DNA of 64,000 nt from Dickeya undicola (lineage in GTDB: Bacteria > Pseudomonadota > Gammaproteobacteria > Enterobacterales > Enterobacteriaceae), in the NCBI RefSeq assembly GCF_000784735.1, contig NZ_JSYG01000033.1:1-64000 (forward strand). Direction: 5' to 3'. This document shows positions 9,238 to 17,075 of this stretch, piece by piece. Each line of letters begins with the position of its first letter. Position 1 is the stretch's first letter. The notes under the pieces are model-generated. The model saw only the letters and a program-made list of their open reading frames with translations, was not told where the DNA came from and did no database searches. A program made the position numbers and the translations under genes.

Positions 9238-10379
9238 TACTGGCCCTCCGTTAGCGCGACCTTCTCGCCCGCTCGCAACTTGCTGACGCCAGCGGTCACC
9301 ACCTTGTCGCCGACGGTCAAGCCATCCGCAACCACGATCTGCGAGTCACTGTAATTACGCAGCGTAATCGGCTGCAACCGCAGCGTCTGCGTTTGCGGGT
9401 CGACCACAAAGACCGCCGGGCGATCACCCTGACGAGTTAACGCCGATGCGGGTAGTTCAATGGCGTTGCCCCCCGGCAACGTGACTTCACCTTGTACGGT
9501 CGCGCCCAGCACCATCTCCTGCGGTGGTTCGACGAGTGAAACCCGCACCCGCCAGGTGCGCGTTTCGCTATCGGCCAGCGGACTGACGTCACGCACATGC
9601 CCTTGTGTTTTGACAGCCGGGTTGGACAACAATGAAACCGTCACCAGCGGATCCTTCAACCCGCTGGTAATCAGACGCTCAGAGACATTAAACACCGCAT
9701 CGCGGCCGGTGAAGGTCGCCAACCGCACGACCTCCTGACCCGCGTTTACCACCTGACCGGGGTTCGCGCTAACGGCGGTAATGACCCCGGCGACCGGCGC
9801 AGACAAGCGGGTATAGCCCAGACGATCCTGCGCGCTTTTGACGCTGGCCTGCGCACTTTCACGCACAGAAACCGCTGAAGCCCAGTTAGATTGCGCTTCA
9901 TCCAATTGCGAACGGGAAATGGCACCATTGGGCGCGAGCAGTTTCATCCGGTTCAGGTTCTGCTCTGCCAGCCGTTCCGAGGCGACCGCACGGGCCAGGT
10001 CCGCTTTCGCACTCTGCAACTGGTTTTCACTGTCACGCGCATCCAGTGTCGCGATCACATCGCCAGCCTTGACGACAGCGCCTACGTCCACCGCACGCGA
10101 AATCACCCGCCCGTCAAGACGAAAACCCAACGCGGTTTCTTCGGTCGGGCGGATCTCTCCAGTCTGCGACAGCACTTCGCCCGTGGCAGACGGGGCGACG
10201 GTTACGGTGCGAACCGGACGCGGCGGCGCAGGTGCCGGTTCACTGCTGGTGTTGTCGCAGCCAGACAATAGGCTTGCCAGCAACAGCAGCACCCCCAGCC
10301 CGCCGAGACGAAAAATGACGTTTCCCCCATGATGGGTGAAGTGATGAAAGGCGCGAAGGGTGGACTCGGTGTTTGTCAT
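9237..10379 (-). CDS. RND efflux pump periplasmic adaptor (lipoprotein)
   Basis: 380 residues. A signal sequence ending in a lipobox (LASLLSGC, Cys at about 41) predicts lipid anchoring. Membrane-fusion-protein features follow: a barrel-sandwich half-motif (GFRLDGRVISRAVDVGAVVKAGDVIATLDARD), a coiled-coil hairpin (about 105-180), a second lipoyl half (LSAPVAGVITAVSANPGQVVNAGQEV) and a beta-barrel domain. First gene of the pump operon. A 16-base palindrome lies 13 bases upstream of the start codon, suggesting repressor control. Confidence 0.92.
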   Translation of the reverse strand: MTNTESTLRAFHHFTHHGGNVIFRLGGLGVLLLLASLLSGCDNTSSEPAPAPPRPVRTVTVAPSATGEVLSQTGEIRPTEETALGFRLDGRVISRAVDVGAVVKAGDVIATLDARDSENQLQSAKADLARAVASERLAEQNLNRMKLLAPNGAISRSQLDEAQSNWASAVSVRESAQASVKSAQDRLGYTRLSAPVAGVITAVSANPGQVVNAGQEVVRLATFTGRDAVFNVSERLITSGLKDPLVTVSLLSNPAVKTQGHVRDVSPLADSETRTWRVRVSLVEPPQEMVLGATVQGEVTLPGGNAIELPASALTRQGDRPAVFVVDPQTQTLRLQPITLRNYSDSQIVVADGLTVGDKVVTAGVSKLRAGEKVALTEGQ

Positions 10380-10391
10380 GATGGGCTTCCT

Positions 10392-10407
10392 GTTACCAAC
10401 TGGTAAC
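10392..10407. promoter_or_regulatory. Candidate repressor operator of the RND operon
   Basis: GTTACC-AACT-GGTAAC is a perfect six-base inverted repeat with a four-base spacer. It lies just upstream of the adaptor start, next to a TAATAG-like -10 sequence on the minus strand, so a bound protein would cover the likely transcription start. Symmetric operators of this kind fit a TetR- or MarR-type dimer. The adjacent response regulator is OmpR-like and would be expected to use direct repeats instead. Confidence 0.5.
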
Positions 10408-10510
10408 TATTACACCGCACACATTTCCAGATTGTTTCCACGCTTCATCAAGAAACGGTCAAGAGCGCTGAAAAATTGATTCACACTCAGCCACCATGAA
10501 CGCAACGAGG

Positions 10511-11680
10511 TCACACCGCCGGTAGTTCAAGCAGAAAACACATGCCGCCCTCTGGGTGATTCTCCGCCCTCAGGCTACCGCCCAGCACCTCGCAAATCGC
10601 CAGCGCGATCGACAACCCCAGCCCGCTACCGCCTGAATGACGCGCCCGCGAAGTATCGGCACGGGAAAAGCGCTCGAAAATATGCGGCAGGAAGGCGTCA
10701 CTTACACCGGGACCGAAATCACGAAAGCAGATCAACCAACGATTGTCACGCCGTACCACGTCAATGTGTTGCGCCTTGCCTTCTACCGCGTAGCGCAACG
10801 CGTTATCCATCAGGATGGTGAATACCTGCCCCAGCCGGAGTGGGTCCGCCAGGCAATACCCTTCCTCGTCAGCGTGCAGGATGATGCTAAACCCTGCGGT
10901 TTCGGCATTCGGCTTTAACCAGGCGATGCGGTCGCGCAGCAGCTCTACCGGGTTCAACCGGGTGTTATCGATAGCCAACTGACCGGCGCTCACCATCGAC
11001 AACAAATGCAGATCCTCAATCAGACGGTTGAGGTTAAGCATCTGGTTCATCACCATCTGTAACTGCCGCTCGTCAGGAGGAAAAACACCGTCCAGCATCC
11101 CCTGCAAGCGCCCCATTGCGGCGGTCAGCGGCGAGCGCAGTTCGTGCGCCATCGCCACGTGCGAGGCATGTAACTCACGCTCATAACGCTCCAGTTGGGA
11201 CGTCATGGCATTGAAGTCTTGGGTCAGCAGCGTCAGCTCTGCCGGTGCGCCCGGCACCATACGAGCGCGGGTGGTAAACTGCCCGCGCGCCACCGCACGG
11301 GCAGACAACGCCAGTTGGCTGAACTGCACCGACAACGGTCGTGCCGCCCACAGCCCCAACATCACAATCAGCGGAATGGCAACCAGCACCAGCACCCAAA
11401 GGATCAGCCAGTCTTCAGAAGCAATGGACAGGTCGAAAGATTTAGGGCCGAACCAGGTGTCCAAAATCTCGTAGTAACGGGTGCGATTCAGCGCAGGGTT
11501 GTGCTGTAGTGTGGTGAGTTCCTGACGCACCGCTTCCGGCATTCGATGGATAACCCACAGATTCCAGATGGCAAACCGCAGCCACATACAGGTGGCGATT
11601 AGCACTATCGAGCCAATCGCCAGCGACAAAATGCGAATACAGAGCCATCGCCATAGCGACAGCGGAGGCATGTTTTTCAT
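10511..11680 (-). CDS. Two-component sensor histidine kinase
   Basis: 389 residues. Two transmembrane segments (about 14-36 and 91-113) enclose a short periplasmic part of some 55 residues, too small for a classical ligand domain. A HAMP linker follows, then a HisKA domain with the phospho-acceptor His179 (AMAHELRSPLTAAMG), and a HATPase with N-box (ILMDNALRYA), FGPGVS and GSGLGLSIA. It overlaps the response regulator gene by four bases (ATGA). The pair lies between an efflux operon and a porin-like gene; either may be a target. Confidence 0.92.
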   Translation of the reverse strand: MKNMPPLSLWRWLCIRILSLAIGSIVLIATCMWLRFAIWNLWVIHRMPEAVRQELTTLQHNPALNRTRYYEILDTWFGPKSFDLSIASEDWLILWVLVLVAIPLIVMLGLWAARPLSVQFSQLALSARAVARGQFTTRARMVPGAPAELTLLTQDFNAMTSQLERYERELHASHVAMAHELRSPLTAAMGRLQGMLDGVFPPDERQLQMVMNQMLNLNRLIEDLHLLSMVSAGQLAIDNTRLNPVELLRDRIAWLKPNAETAGFSIILHADEEGYCLADPLRLGQVFTILMDNALRYAVEGKAQHIDVVRRDNRWLICFRDFGPGVSDAFLPHIFERFSRADTSRARHSGGSGLGLSIALAICEVLGGSLRAENHPEGGMCFLLELPAV

Positions 11681-12372
11681 GGCTGACGGAACCTGTAGCC
11701 AAACGCGCGGACCGTCAGCAGTACACCACCGATGCCGACCGCTTCGAGCTTCTTGCGCAGGTTATAAATATGGGTATCCACCACCCGCTCCAGTGCATCG
11801 CTGTCCGGCAGGCACGCCTCCAGCAACTCCTGACGGGAAAACGCCCTGGTCTGTGCGCGCAGCAGCGTCGCTAATAGGCTGAACTCCGTCGGAGTTAAAT
11901 CCAGCGGCTGGCGATGGCCTTGCACATCGGTCACGGAAACAACCATCGCATCCTGATCGACCTCCAGCGCACCAAAGGTCAACACACGTCCGGCCGTCAT
12001 CGCACCGCTGGTACGCCGTAACACCGCCTGCACCCGCGCGACCACCTCGCCGGGATGGTAGGGTTTGGTCACGTAATCGTCCGCACCGTAACGCAGCGCC
12101 CCGATCTTATCGGTATCGTCCCCCATCGCAGTGACCATGATCACCGGTACATCGCTTTTGCGACGCAGAGCGGCCAGTACTTCGGTGCCATTCATTCCCG
12201 GCAGCATCACATCCAGCAAGATCAGATCCGGTTTCAGGCGCTGGGCCATATCCAACCCACTCACCCCATCTCCTGCCAGCAAAACCTGAAAGTTGTCACG
12301 TTTCAGGTAAGCTTCCAGCACGCTGGCAGCATCCGTGTCATCTTCGATTATCAGAATGCGTTTCGGACTCAT
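11677..12372 (-). CDS. OmpR-family response regulator
   Basis: 231 residues from ATG 12372 (MSPKRILIIEDDTD), preceded by AAGAGA. The receiver domain has the acidic pocket E10-D12, phospho-acceptor Asp54 (LILLDVMLPGMNG) and the conserved Lys in VTKPYHPGEV. The C-terminal winged helix has LDLTPTEFSLLATLL and VRAFGYRF. A longer reading start at 12468 would overlap the promoter region and is less likely. Divergent from the MipA/OmpV-like gene, with about 140 bases between the starts, which suggests that this porin-like gene is regulated by the pair. Confidence 0.93.
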   Translation of the reverse strand: MSPKRILIIEDDTDAASVLEAYLKRDNFQVLLAGDGVSGLDMAQRLKPDLILLDVMLPGMNGTEVLAALRRKSDVPVIMVTAMGDDTDKIGALRYGADDYVTKPYHPGEVVARVQAVLRRTSGAMTAGRVLTFGALEVDQDAMVVSVTDVQGHRQPLDLTPTEFSLLATLLRAQTRAFSRQELLEACLPDSDALERVVDTHIYNLRKKLEAVGIGGVLLTVRAFGYRFRQP

Positions 12373-12511
12373 CGTGGTTCTCTTGATAATTTCTTCATGA
12401 TTTGCTGACGGTACATTGACGCTGATGCGTATACTAACCAGCTCTCGTACAGGGATGCACGAAAACACCTGTTACAGGCAACACATTTACCCGTTTAAGG
12501 AGTCAGTCAGG

Positions 12512-13297
12512 ATGATAGTGCGACATATTCCCTTTTATATAGCTACTTTTTTCTTCGCCAGTAGCAACGTCAGTTGGGCCGACGATGCCGCGCCCGGTCA
12601 GCAGGATGGCGTGACCCTTGGTCTTGCAGTCCACAATGCGCCGCGCTACAGCGGCTCGGATGAACGCCGCACAGATCTGCTGCCAGTGATTCAGGCTCGT
12701 CAGGGTGCCTTCTTTTTCGACACCGCCAAAGGCGCAGGTTATGACTTGCAGTTCGGCCAGTTTTATCTTGAGCACACGCTGGGCTACGCCCCTGGACGTA
12801 CCGACAAGAAATCCTCTTTCCGCGCAGGTTCTGACAAATTACGCGGGATGGGCAACATTGATGGCGTGCTGAATACCGCCGTGGCGATGGGTTGGCAATT
12901 TACCGATCAACTGTCGGTAGAAGCGAAGGCAATTCTGCCGCTGACCGACAGCCAGGGCGTGCAATACCAGACATCGCTCACTGCCATCCTGTTCCAGGAT
13001 AAATCGGATACGCTAGGTACTCAGGGGACGCTGCTATTTGGTGATGCGCGCTATAACAACCTGTTTTATGGCGTCAACCAGCAGCAAAGCCAGAACTCCG
13101 GCTACCGCACCTATCAGGCCGGAAGTGGTCTGTACGGTCAGTCCATCTCGCTGTTCTGGAGCCATCAGTTTGATCCGCACTGGACTACCACGCTCAGCGG
13201 CAGCTATACCCACCTGAACGATAAAGCCTCAAACAGCCCCATTGTTTTTCGCGCCGAGCAGGGCGAAGGGACGTTTGCCGTCAGCTATACGTTCTAA
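12512..13297 (+). CDS. MipA/OmpV-family outer-membrane protein
   Basis: 261 residues from ATG 12512 with AAGGAG nine bases upstream. Signal peptide up to about residue 23 (SSNVSWA-DD). The mature part starts with the family signature GVTLGLAVHNAPRYSGSDERR and ends with a terminal aromatic (FAVSYTF), as expected for a beta-barrel. MipA-type proteins scaffold murein hydrolases or act in envelope stress and peptide uptake. Divergent gene pair with the two-component system. Confidence 0.88.
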   Translation: MIVRHIPFYIATFFFASSNVSWADDAAPGQQDGVTLGLAVHNAPRYSGSDERRTDLLPVIQARQGAFFFDTAKGAGYDLQFGQFYLEHTLGYAPGRTDKKSSFRAGSDKLRGMGNIDGVLNTAVAMGWQFTDQLSVEAKAILPLTDSQGVQYQTSLTAILFQDKSDTLGTQGTLLFGDARYNNLFYGVNQQQSQNSGYRTYQAGSGLYGQSISLFWSHQFDPHWTTTLSGSYTHLNDKASNSPIVFRAEQGEGTFAVSYTF

Positions 13298-13668
13298 TCC
13301 AGCCTCTGTCGTCTCCGGTATCTGTGCCTGTTACATTCCGGCGGCGACAGGCTACTGTGTTATCGTCTTCTCTCCACCTTCTGCCATTGCTAACCGAAAA
13401 CATTGACCAGCAATGTTGACGCACCCTTATATTGATACTCACATTAAATTTAATAATTCATCACATGATTGTTTAATACATCTATAGTTATATTAATCAT
13501 GACTGAATTTATTAATTAAGCACAAAAAGCTAAACGAAGTGACAACAAGATAAGAAAAGCCTGCCGGGAAATTGAAATCTTAAAACCCACTGAAATAGAA
13601 TACCGCCGCTGTGTCTGAGCGCGATTCAGACAGTACCTCCCTCTTTACATAAAAATGGTCTTAACATC
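13298..13668. other. AT-rich intergenic region
   Basis: 370 bases without a gene. The first 80 bases are GC-balanced, the rest clearly AT-rich and presumably the promoter region of the SDR gene downstream. No defined operator or strong hairpin was recognised. Confidence 0.5.
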
Positions 13669-14778
13669 ATGAAAACAATACTCATCACCGGGGCCACAGG
13701 CTTCCTGGGCGGTGCTGTGATGGAAAAAGCGCTACAGGACAAGCAAATTGAAAATATGTTTATGCTGGTCAGAGCCGAAAATAAACAGAGCGGACTTAAA
13801 CGAATCCTAAATAACTTGCGTAAATTTGATATTTCGGAATCGTCATTATCTCGCTTAACAGAAGAGAATATTATTATCGGCGATTTGGCCGAGCCCGAAT
13901 CTTTTCTTCAACATCCGGCGCTGGATAGCATTACTCATGTTATCAACAGTGCTGCAATTGCTTCTTTTGGCAATAATCCGCTGATCTGGAAAGTGAATGT
14001 GGAAGGCACGTTGGCTTTTGCCAAACGGATGAGCCAGGTGAAATCGCTGCAAAAATTCATTCAGATCGGCACCGCGATGTCCTGCGTACCGGATCAGGAC
14101 GAAGTGGTAGAGGAGTCCAACCTGCTGGATACGGAAAAATCACACATCGTTGAATACACCCTGTCCAAAGCCACCATCGAAAACCTGATGCGCGAGCACT
14201 GCCCGGCTATGCCGCTGCTGATTGTGCGCCCGTCGATCATCGTCGGCCATTCCCGTCTGGGCTGTAAGCCATCCAGCAGTATCTACTGGGTGTTTGAGAT
14301 GGCGATGAAACTCCAGAAATTCATGTGCTCGCTTGACGATAAAATCGATGTTATTCCGGTGGATTTCTGCGCCGAAGCGATCCTGATGCTGCTGCACGCT
14401 GAGCAGGCCGTTGACGATATCTACCATATTTCTGCTGGCGAAGCCTCCAGCGTGAGTTTCAGCGAAGTCGACATGGCAATGGCGCAGGCCGCCTCACGCC
14501 CACCGATGGGAGAAGCCTACCGTCAGGTGAGTTACCCTGACCTGATCAAACTGCGCAGCAGCTTCAGCGCGTTGTACGGCCCCTGCAATGAACGCCTGAT
14601 GCTGCGAGCCATGCGTTTATACGGTTCATTCGCCCAATTGAACGTCAAGTTCAGCAACCGCAAGTTACTGCAACTGGGTATGAAAACCCCGCCGCGCTTT
14701 ACCGAGTATGTAGGTAAATGCGTTGAAACCACCCGTCAGTTTAGCGTGCCTGAACTGATGACGGTGGACTTCAAATAA
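13669..14778 (+). CDS. Extended SDR / thioester-reductase-like NAD(P)-dependent protein
   Basis: 369 residues. TGATGFLGGAVMEKAL at the N-terminus is the NAD(P)-binding glycine motif of the NAD_binding_4 (male-sterility / carboxylic-acid-reductase-like) family. IIGDLAEPES, INSAAIASFG and an active-site Tyr/Lys in EYTLSKATIENLM support this. LLIVRPSIIVG is also typical. Such proteins reduce acyl-thioesters to aldehydes or alcohols, or act as epimerases. The upstream DNA is notably AT-rich. No carrier-protein, ligase or other biosynthetic gene is next to it. Convergent with the next gene. Confidence 0.75.
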   Translation: MKTILITGATGFLGGAVMEKALQDKQIENMFMLVRAENKQSGLKRILNNLRKFDISESSLSRLTEENIIIGDLAEPESFLQHPALDSITHVINSAAIASFGNNPLIWKVNVEGTLAFAKRMSQVKSLQKFIQIGTAMSCVPDQDEVVEESNLLDTEKSHIVEYTLSKATIENLMREHCPAMPLLIVRPSIIVGHSRLGCKPSSSIYWVFEMAMKLQKFMCSLDDKIDVIPVDFCAEAILMLLHAEQAVDDIYHISAGEASSVSFSEVDMAMAQAASRPPMGEAYRQVSYPDLIKLRSSFSALYGPCNERLMLRAMRLYGSFAQLNVKFSNRKLLQLGMKTPPRFTEYVGKCVETTRQFSVPELMTVDFK

Positions 14779-14799
14779 CGCCCTGCATTTACAGGGCGT
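14778..14799. terminator. Hairpin between convergent genes
   Basis: ACGCCCTG-CATTTA-CAGGGCGT, perfect eight-base stem. It starts in the stop codon of the SDR gene. On the minus strand it is followed by TTATTT, so it can terminate the convergent gene; plus-strand termination looks weaker. Confidence 0.6.
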
Positions 14800-14826
14800 C
14801 CGTCGATATGTTCAGACCGTATTATT

Positions 14827-15651
14827 TCACGCATCGCCGATAGACTGGCGTGAGCCAGGGCAAACTAATTGCCTGCTTTTGATATGGTACATTTCCAGAT
14901 TGGGCCGCAGGAAAAACGCCATTTCCCACGGGTTCTTATTGATAAACGCGTGGCGAACATCCTCAAACAGTGACGTTGCCGGGTCGATCAGGTAGGCATC
15001 GCCTTCAATCAGGGTGTAGTTCCATTCGATTGAACGTTCAAAGGTGTAGTGCGAACGTTCATCCATGGCGAAAAAGCAGTGCGGGTTACGTTTGAGCAGT
15101 TTGGATTTAAACGTTTCCGGGAAGGTAATCAGGAAAATATCGTCTTCCACCGAGGAAAGGAATGCCAGCACCGTGGTGTGCGGCTGTTCTTCCGCCATCG
15201 TGACTAACACACCGACTTTATTGGTAAAGTCTTTACGTTCGGTATCCGGCAACGTCGTCATCGAGGTAAACGGCACCGGTCGCTCCGGCCGGAGATCGGT
15301 CGGGAACAGATAGCCTGGCTCGCGAATATCCACCACCGGCGTAAAACCATGTAATAGCTGGCACTCACGCGGTGCCAGAATCACCCAGTCGTCATCCACG
15401 CTGACCACGCGCCCTTTATAGGAGGCACGGTACACCGAAATATTGGCGTCAAACTCATCAACACCGGTGCGATTATCAAGATGCACCGTCGCCAAATCAC
15501 CCACCGCCAGATCATGCCCCTTGGGGAAAAACACCCGCAGGCTGTTATCGGCGCGTGGATAAACACCACAGATATGAATTACCACCTTTCCTTGTTGGTA
15601 ACAGGCCAGTACCCCCAGCACCTGTTTGCCAAGATACGTCGTCAGACTCAT
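14827..15651 (-). CDS. Unknown protein, possible FMN-binding split-barrel (PNPOx-like) C-terminal domain
   Basis: 274 residues, no signal peptide or membrane segment. The C-terminal half (about 145-240) has VGVLVTMAEEQPHTTVLAFLSS, IFLITFPETFKSKLLKRNP and YTLIEGDAYLIDP. This pattern resembles pyridoxamine-phosphate-oxidase-like flavin-binding barrels (strand, Lys-rich turn, 'NP', then a G-x-A strand). The N-terminal half is not recognised. Convergent with the SDR gene, so a shared pathway is possible but not shown. Confidence 0.5.
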   Translation of the reverse strand: MSLTTYLGKQVLGVLACYQQGKVVIHICGVYPRADNSLRVFFPKGHDLAVGDLATVHLDNRTGVDEFDANISVYRASYKGRVVSVDDDWVILAPRECQLLHGFTPVVDIREPGYLFPTDLRPERPVPFTSMTTLPDTERKDFTNKVGVLVTMAEEQPHTTVLAFLSSVEDDIFLITFPETFKSKLLKRNPHCFFAMDERSHYTFERSIEWNYTLIEGDAYLIDPATSLFEDVRHAFINKNPWEMAFFLRPNLEMYHIKSRQLVCPGSRQSIGDA

Positions 15652-15930
15652 GTTGCAGCACCTTGTTTATTATTCTCGTTACCGGATACGTCAGACTGTG
15701 TGTAGAACCACCACAGGCATCGACTGGACGGATTTCTCCCGCCCACCACGTCTGCTGTTTCCACCCTATGCGAGCGGCAGATTGACTGTCAAGGCGTTTG
15801 CAGTCGGTGTCTCCCCCCTCGCAGATACGTGAATTAAACTCACATATGTGTGATTTTTTCGTCAGAGATATTCACCTTTCACACAGCTATGCTCGCTTCA
15901 GACAAAACAATTCACACAGCGAGGTCACCT

Positions 15931-16215
15931 GTGAGCTACATCCTGATTCTTCTGCTCGGCTTGTTTGCCGGTAGCGTCAGCGGCATCGTCGGCACCGGCG
16001 GTTCCATCATCCTGCTGCCCGCGCTGGCGTGGGCGATTGGCCCACAAGCCGCAGTGCCGATCATGGCGATTGCCGCCACCATGAGCAATATCTCCAAAGT
16101 GATTCTATGGCGTAACGCAATTAACCTGCGGGCGTTGGGCTACTACTGTCTGCCCGGTATCCCGGCGTCGATAATCGGTGCCAGCCTGCTGTGGGAAACG
16201 CTGCCAGCGCACTAA
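15931..16215 (+). pseudogene. TauE/SafE-family anion exporter, 3' truncated
   Basis: From GTG 15931 (preceded by AGGTCACC) the frame encodes 94 residues: LLLGLFAGSVSGIVGTGGS, LLPALAWAIGPQAAVPIMAI and a second helix, the typical start of a TauE/SafE sulfite/sulfonate exporter. Family members are about 250 residues with seven to eight helices. Here the frame stops after WETLPAH and the NUDIX gene begins on the other strand, so more than half of the gene is gone. A deletion junction near 16200 is likely. Confidence 0.75.
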
Positions 16216-16676
16216 CGTGGTGAGGATGCCAATAACGGCAATGACAGAAAATAATCAAGGTATTCGCGGTATTCCTCACCCAATAGGGGCAATGCCTGAA
16301 GATCAAAGAAACGCACATCCCGCGATTCGGTTTTATCCACCACAATATCGCCCTGCCAGTGATGGGAAACATACAGGGCGGTAATCACATAGATCTGATC
16401 CTGATTCGGCAAAGTAAAAAAATGATCGGGACCGGAGAACACCTTCAGAAAATCAAGCGCGTCCAGTTGCAGCCCGGTTTCTTCACGCACTTCCCGAATC
16501 GCGGCCTCCTCCAGTGACTCGCCCAATTCCAGCAGACCGCCGGGCAGCCCCCAGACGCCCTCCAGCCGATGCTGTAGCAGCACCTGTCGGTGTGCATTCA
16601 GCACAATCACGTTAGATCCGGCCAGCAACAGCGGACGATGCCCGATCAACTGACGCATTTCCTGCACATAGTTCAT
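16212..16676 (-). CDS. NUDIX hydrolase
   Basis: 154 residues from ATG 16676, with AAGGAGG eight bases upstream. The Nudix box is complete: GGLLELGESLEEAAIREV followed by REETG, with the metal-binding Glu pair. Such enzymes cleave nucleoside diphosphates linked to another moiety; the substrate cannot be read from sequence. Its stop overlaps the end of the truncated TauE frame on the other strand by four bases. Confidence 0.88.
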   Translation of the reverse strand: MNYVQEMRQLIGHRPLLLAGSNVIVLNAHRQVLLQHRLEGVWGLPGGLLELGESLEEAAIREVREETGLQLDALDFLKVFSGPDHFFTLPNQDQIYVITALYVSHHWQGDIVVDKTESRDVRFFDLQALPLLGEEYREYLDYFLSLPLLASSPR

Positions 16677-16758
16677 GGCTACCCCCTCCTTCATTCGGTC
16701 ATTTCGCCCCACGGTAACGCGGATGCATGACAGTTATATGAGCCGGATGTCAGCACCG

Positions 16759-17010
16759 TCAGGCGCTATCCGACTTCGCCCCCTCTTCCAGCAACCAGCA
16801 TTCAAAACGGTAATGCAGCCGGGTTTTCACCAGCCCGGCGGGGGTCAGCAAATAGTAGGTGCGCTCAGCGATGCGCAGATCCGGCAAGGGAGCTGTCAGT
16901 CGGCCGAGCGCCACATCACGAGCCAGCAGCGGCAGCAGCCCCGGCCCCGGCCCGACGCCTAACCCGTCAATCAGGCGGCCAGACACGCTTTCAGGGCAGG
17001 CAAAGGAGGA
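16759..17010 (-). pseudogene. LysR-type regulator, C-terminal remnant
   Basis: About 84 residues without a plausible start. ESVSGRLIDGLGVG, GLLPLLARDVALGRLTAPLPD and LRIAERTYYLLTP match the end of the substrate-binding domain of GcvA-like LysR proteins, including the typical 'yylv.p..... FxxWLxxE' ending (RFECWLLEEG). The helix-turn-helix and most of the effector domain are missing; a stop codon precedes it near 17026. A remnant left beside the truncated TauE gene, it may be from the same deletion. Confidence 0.65.
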
Positions 17011-17075
17011 AGTCGGGAGGTCATGTTATCTCCAGGCCGAAAAGATACCCCCACGCTACTGCCGTTACGACACGG

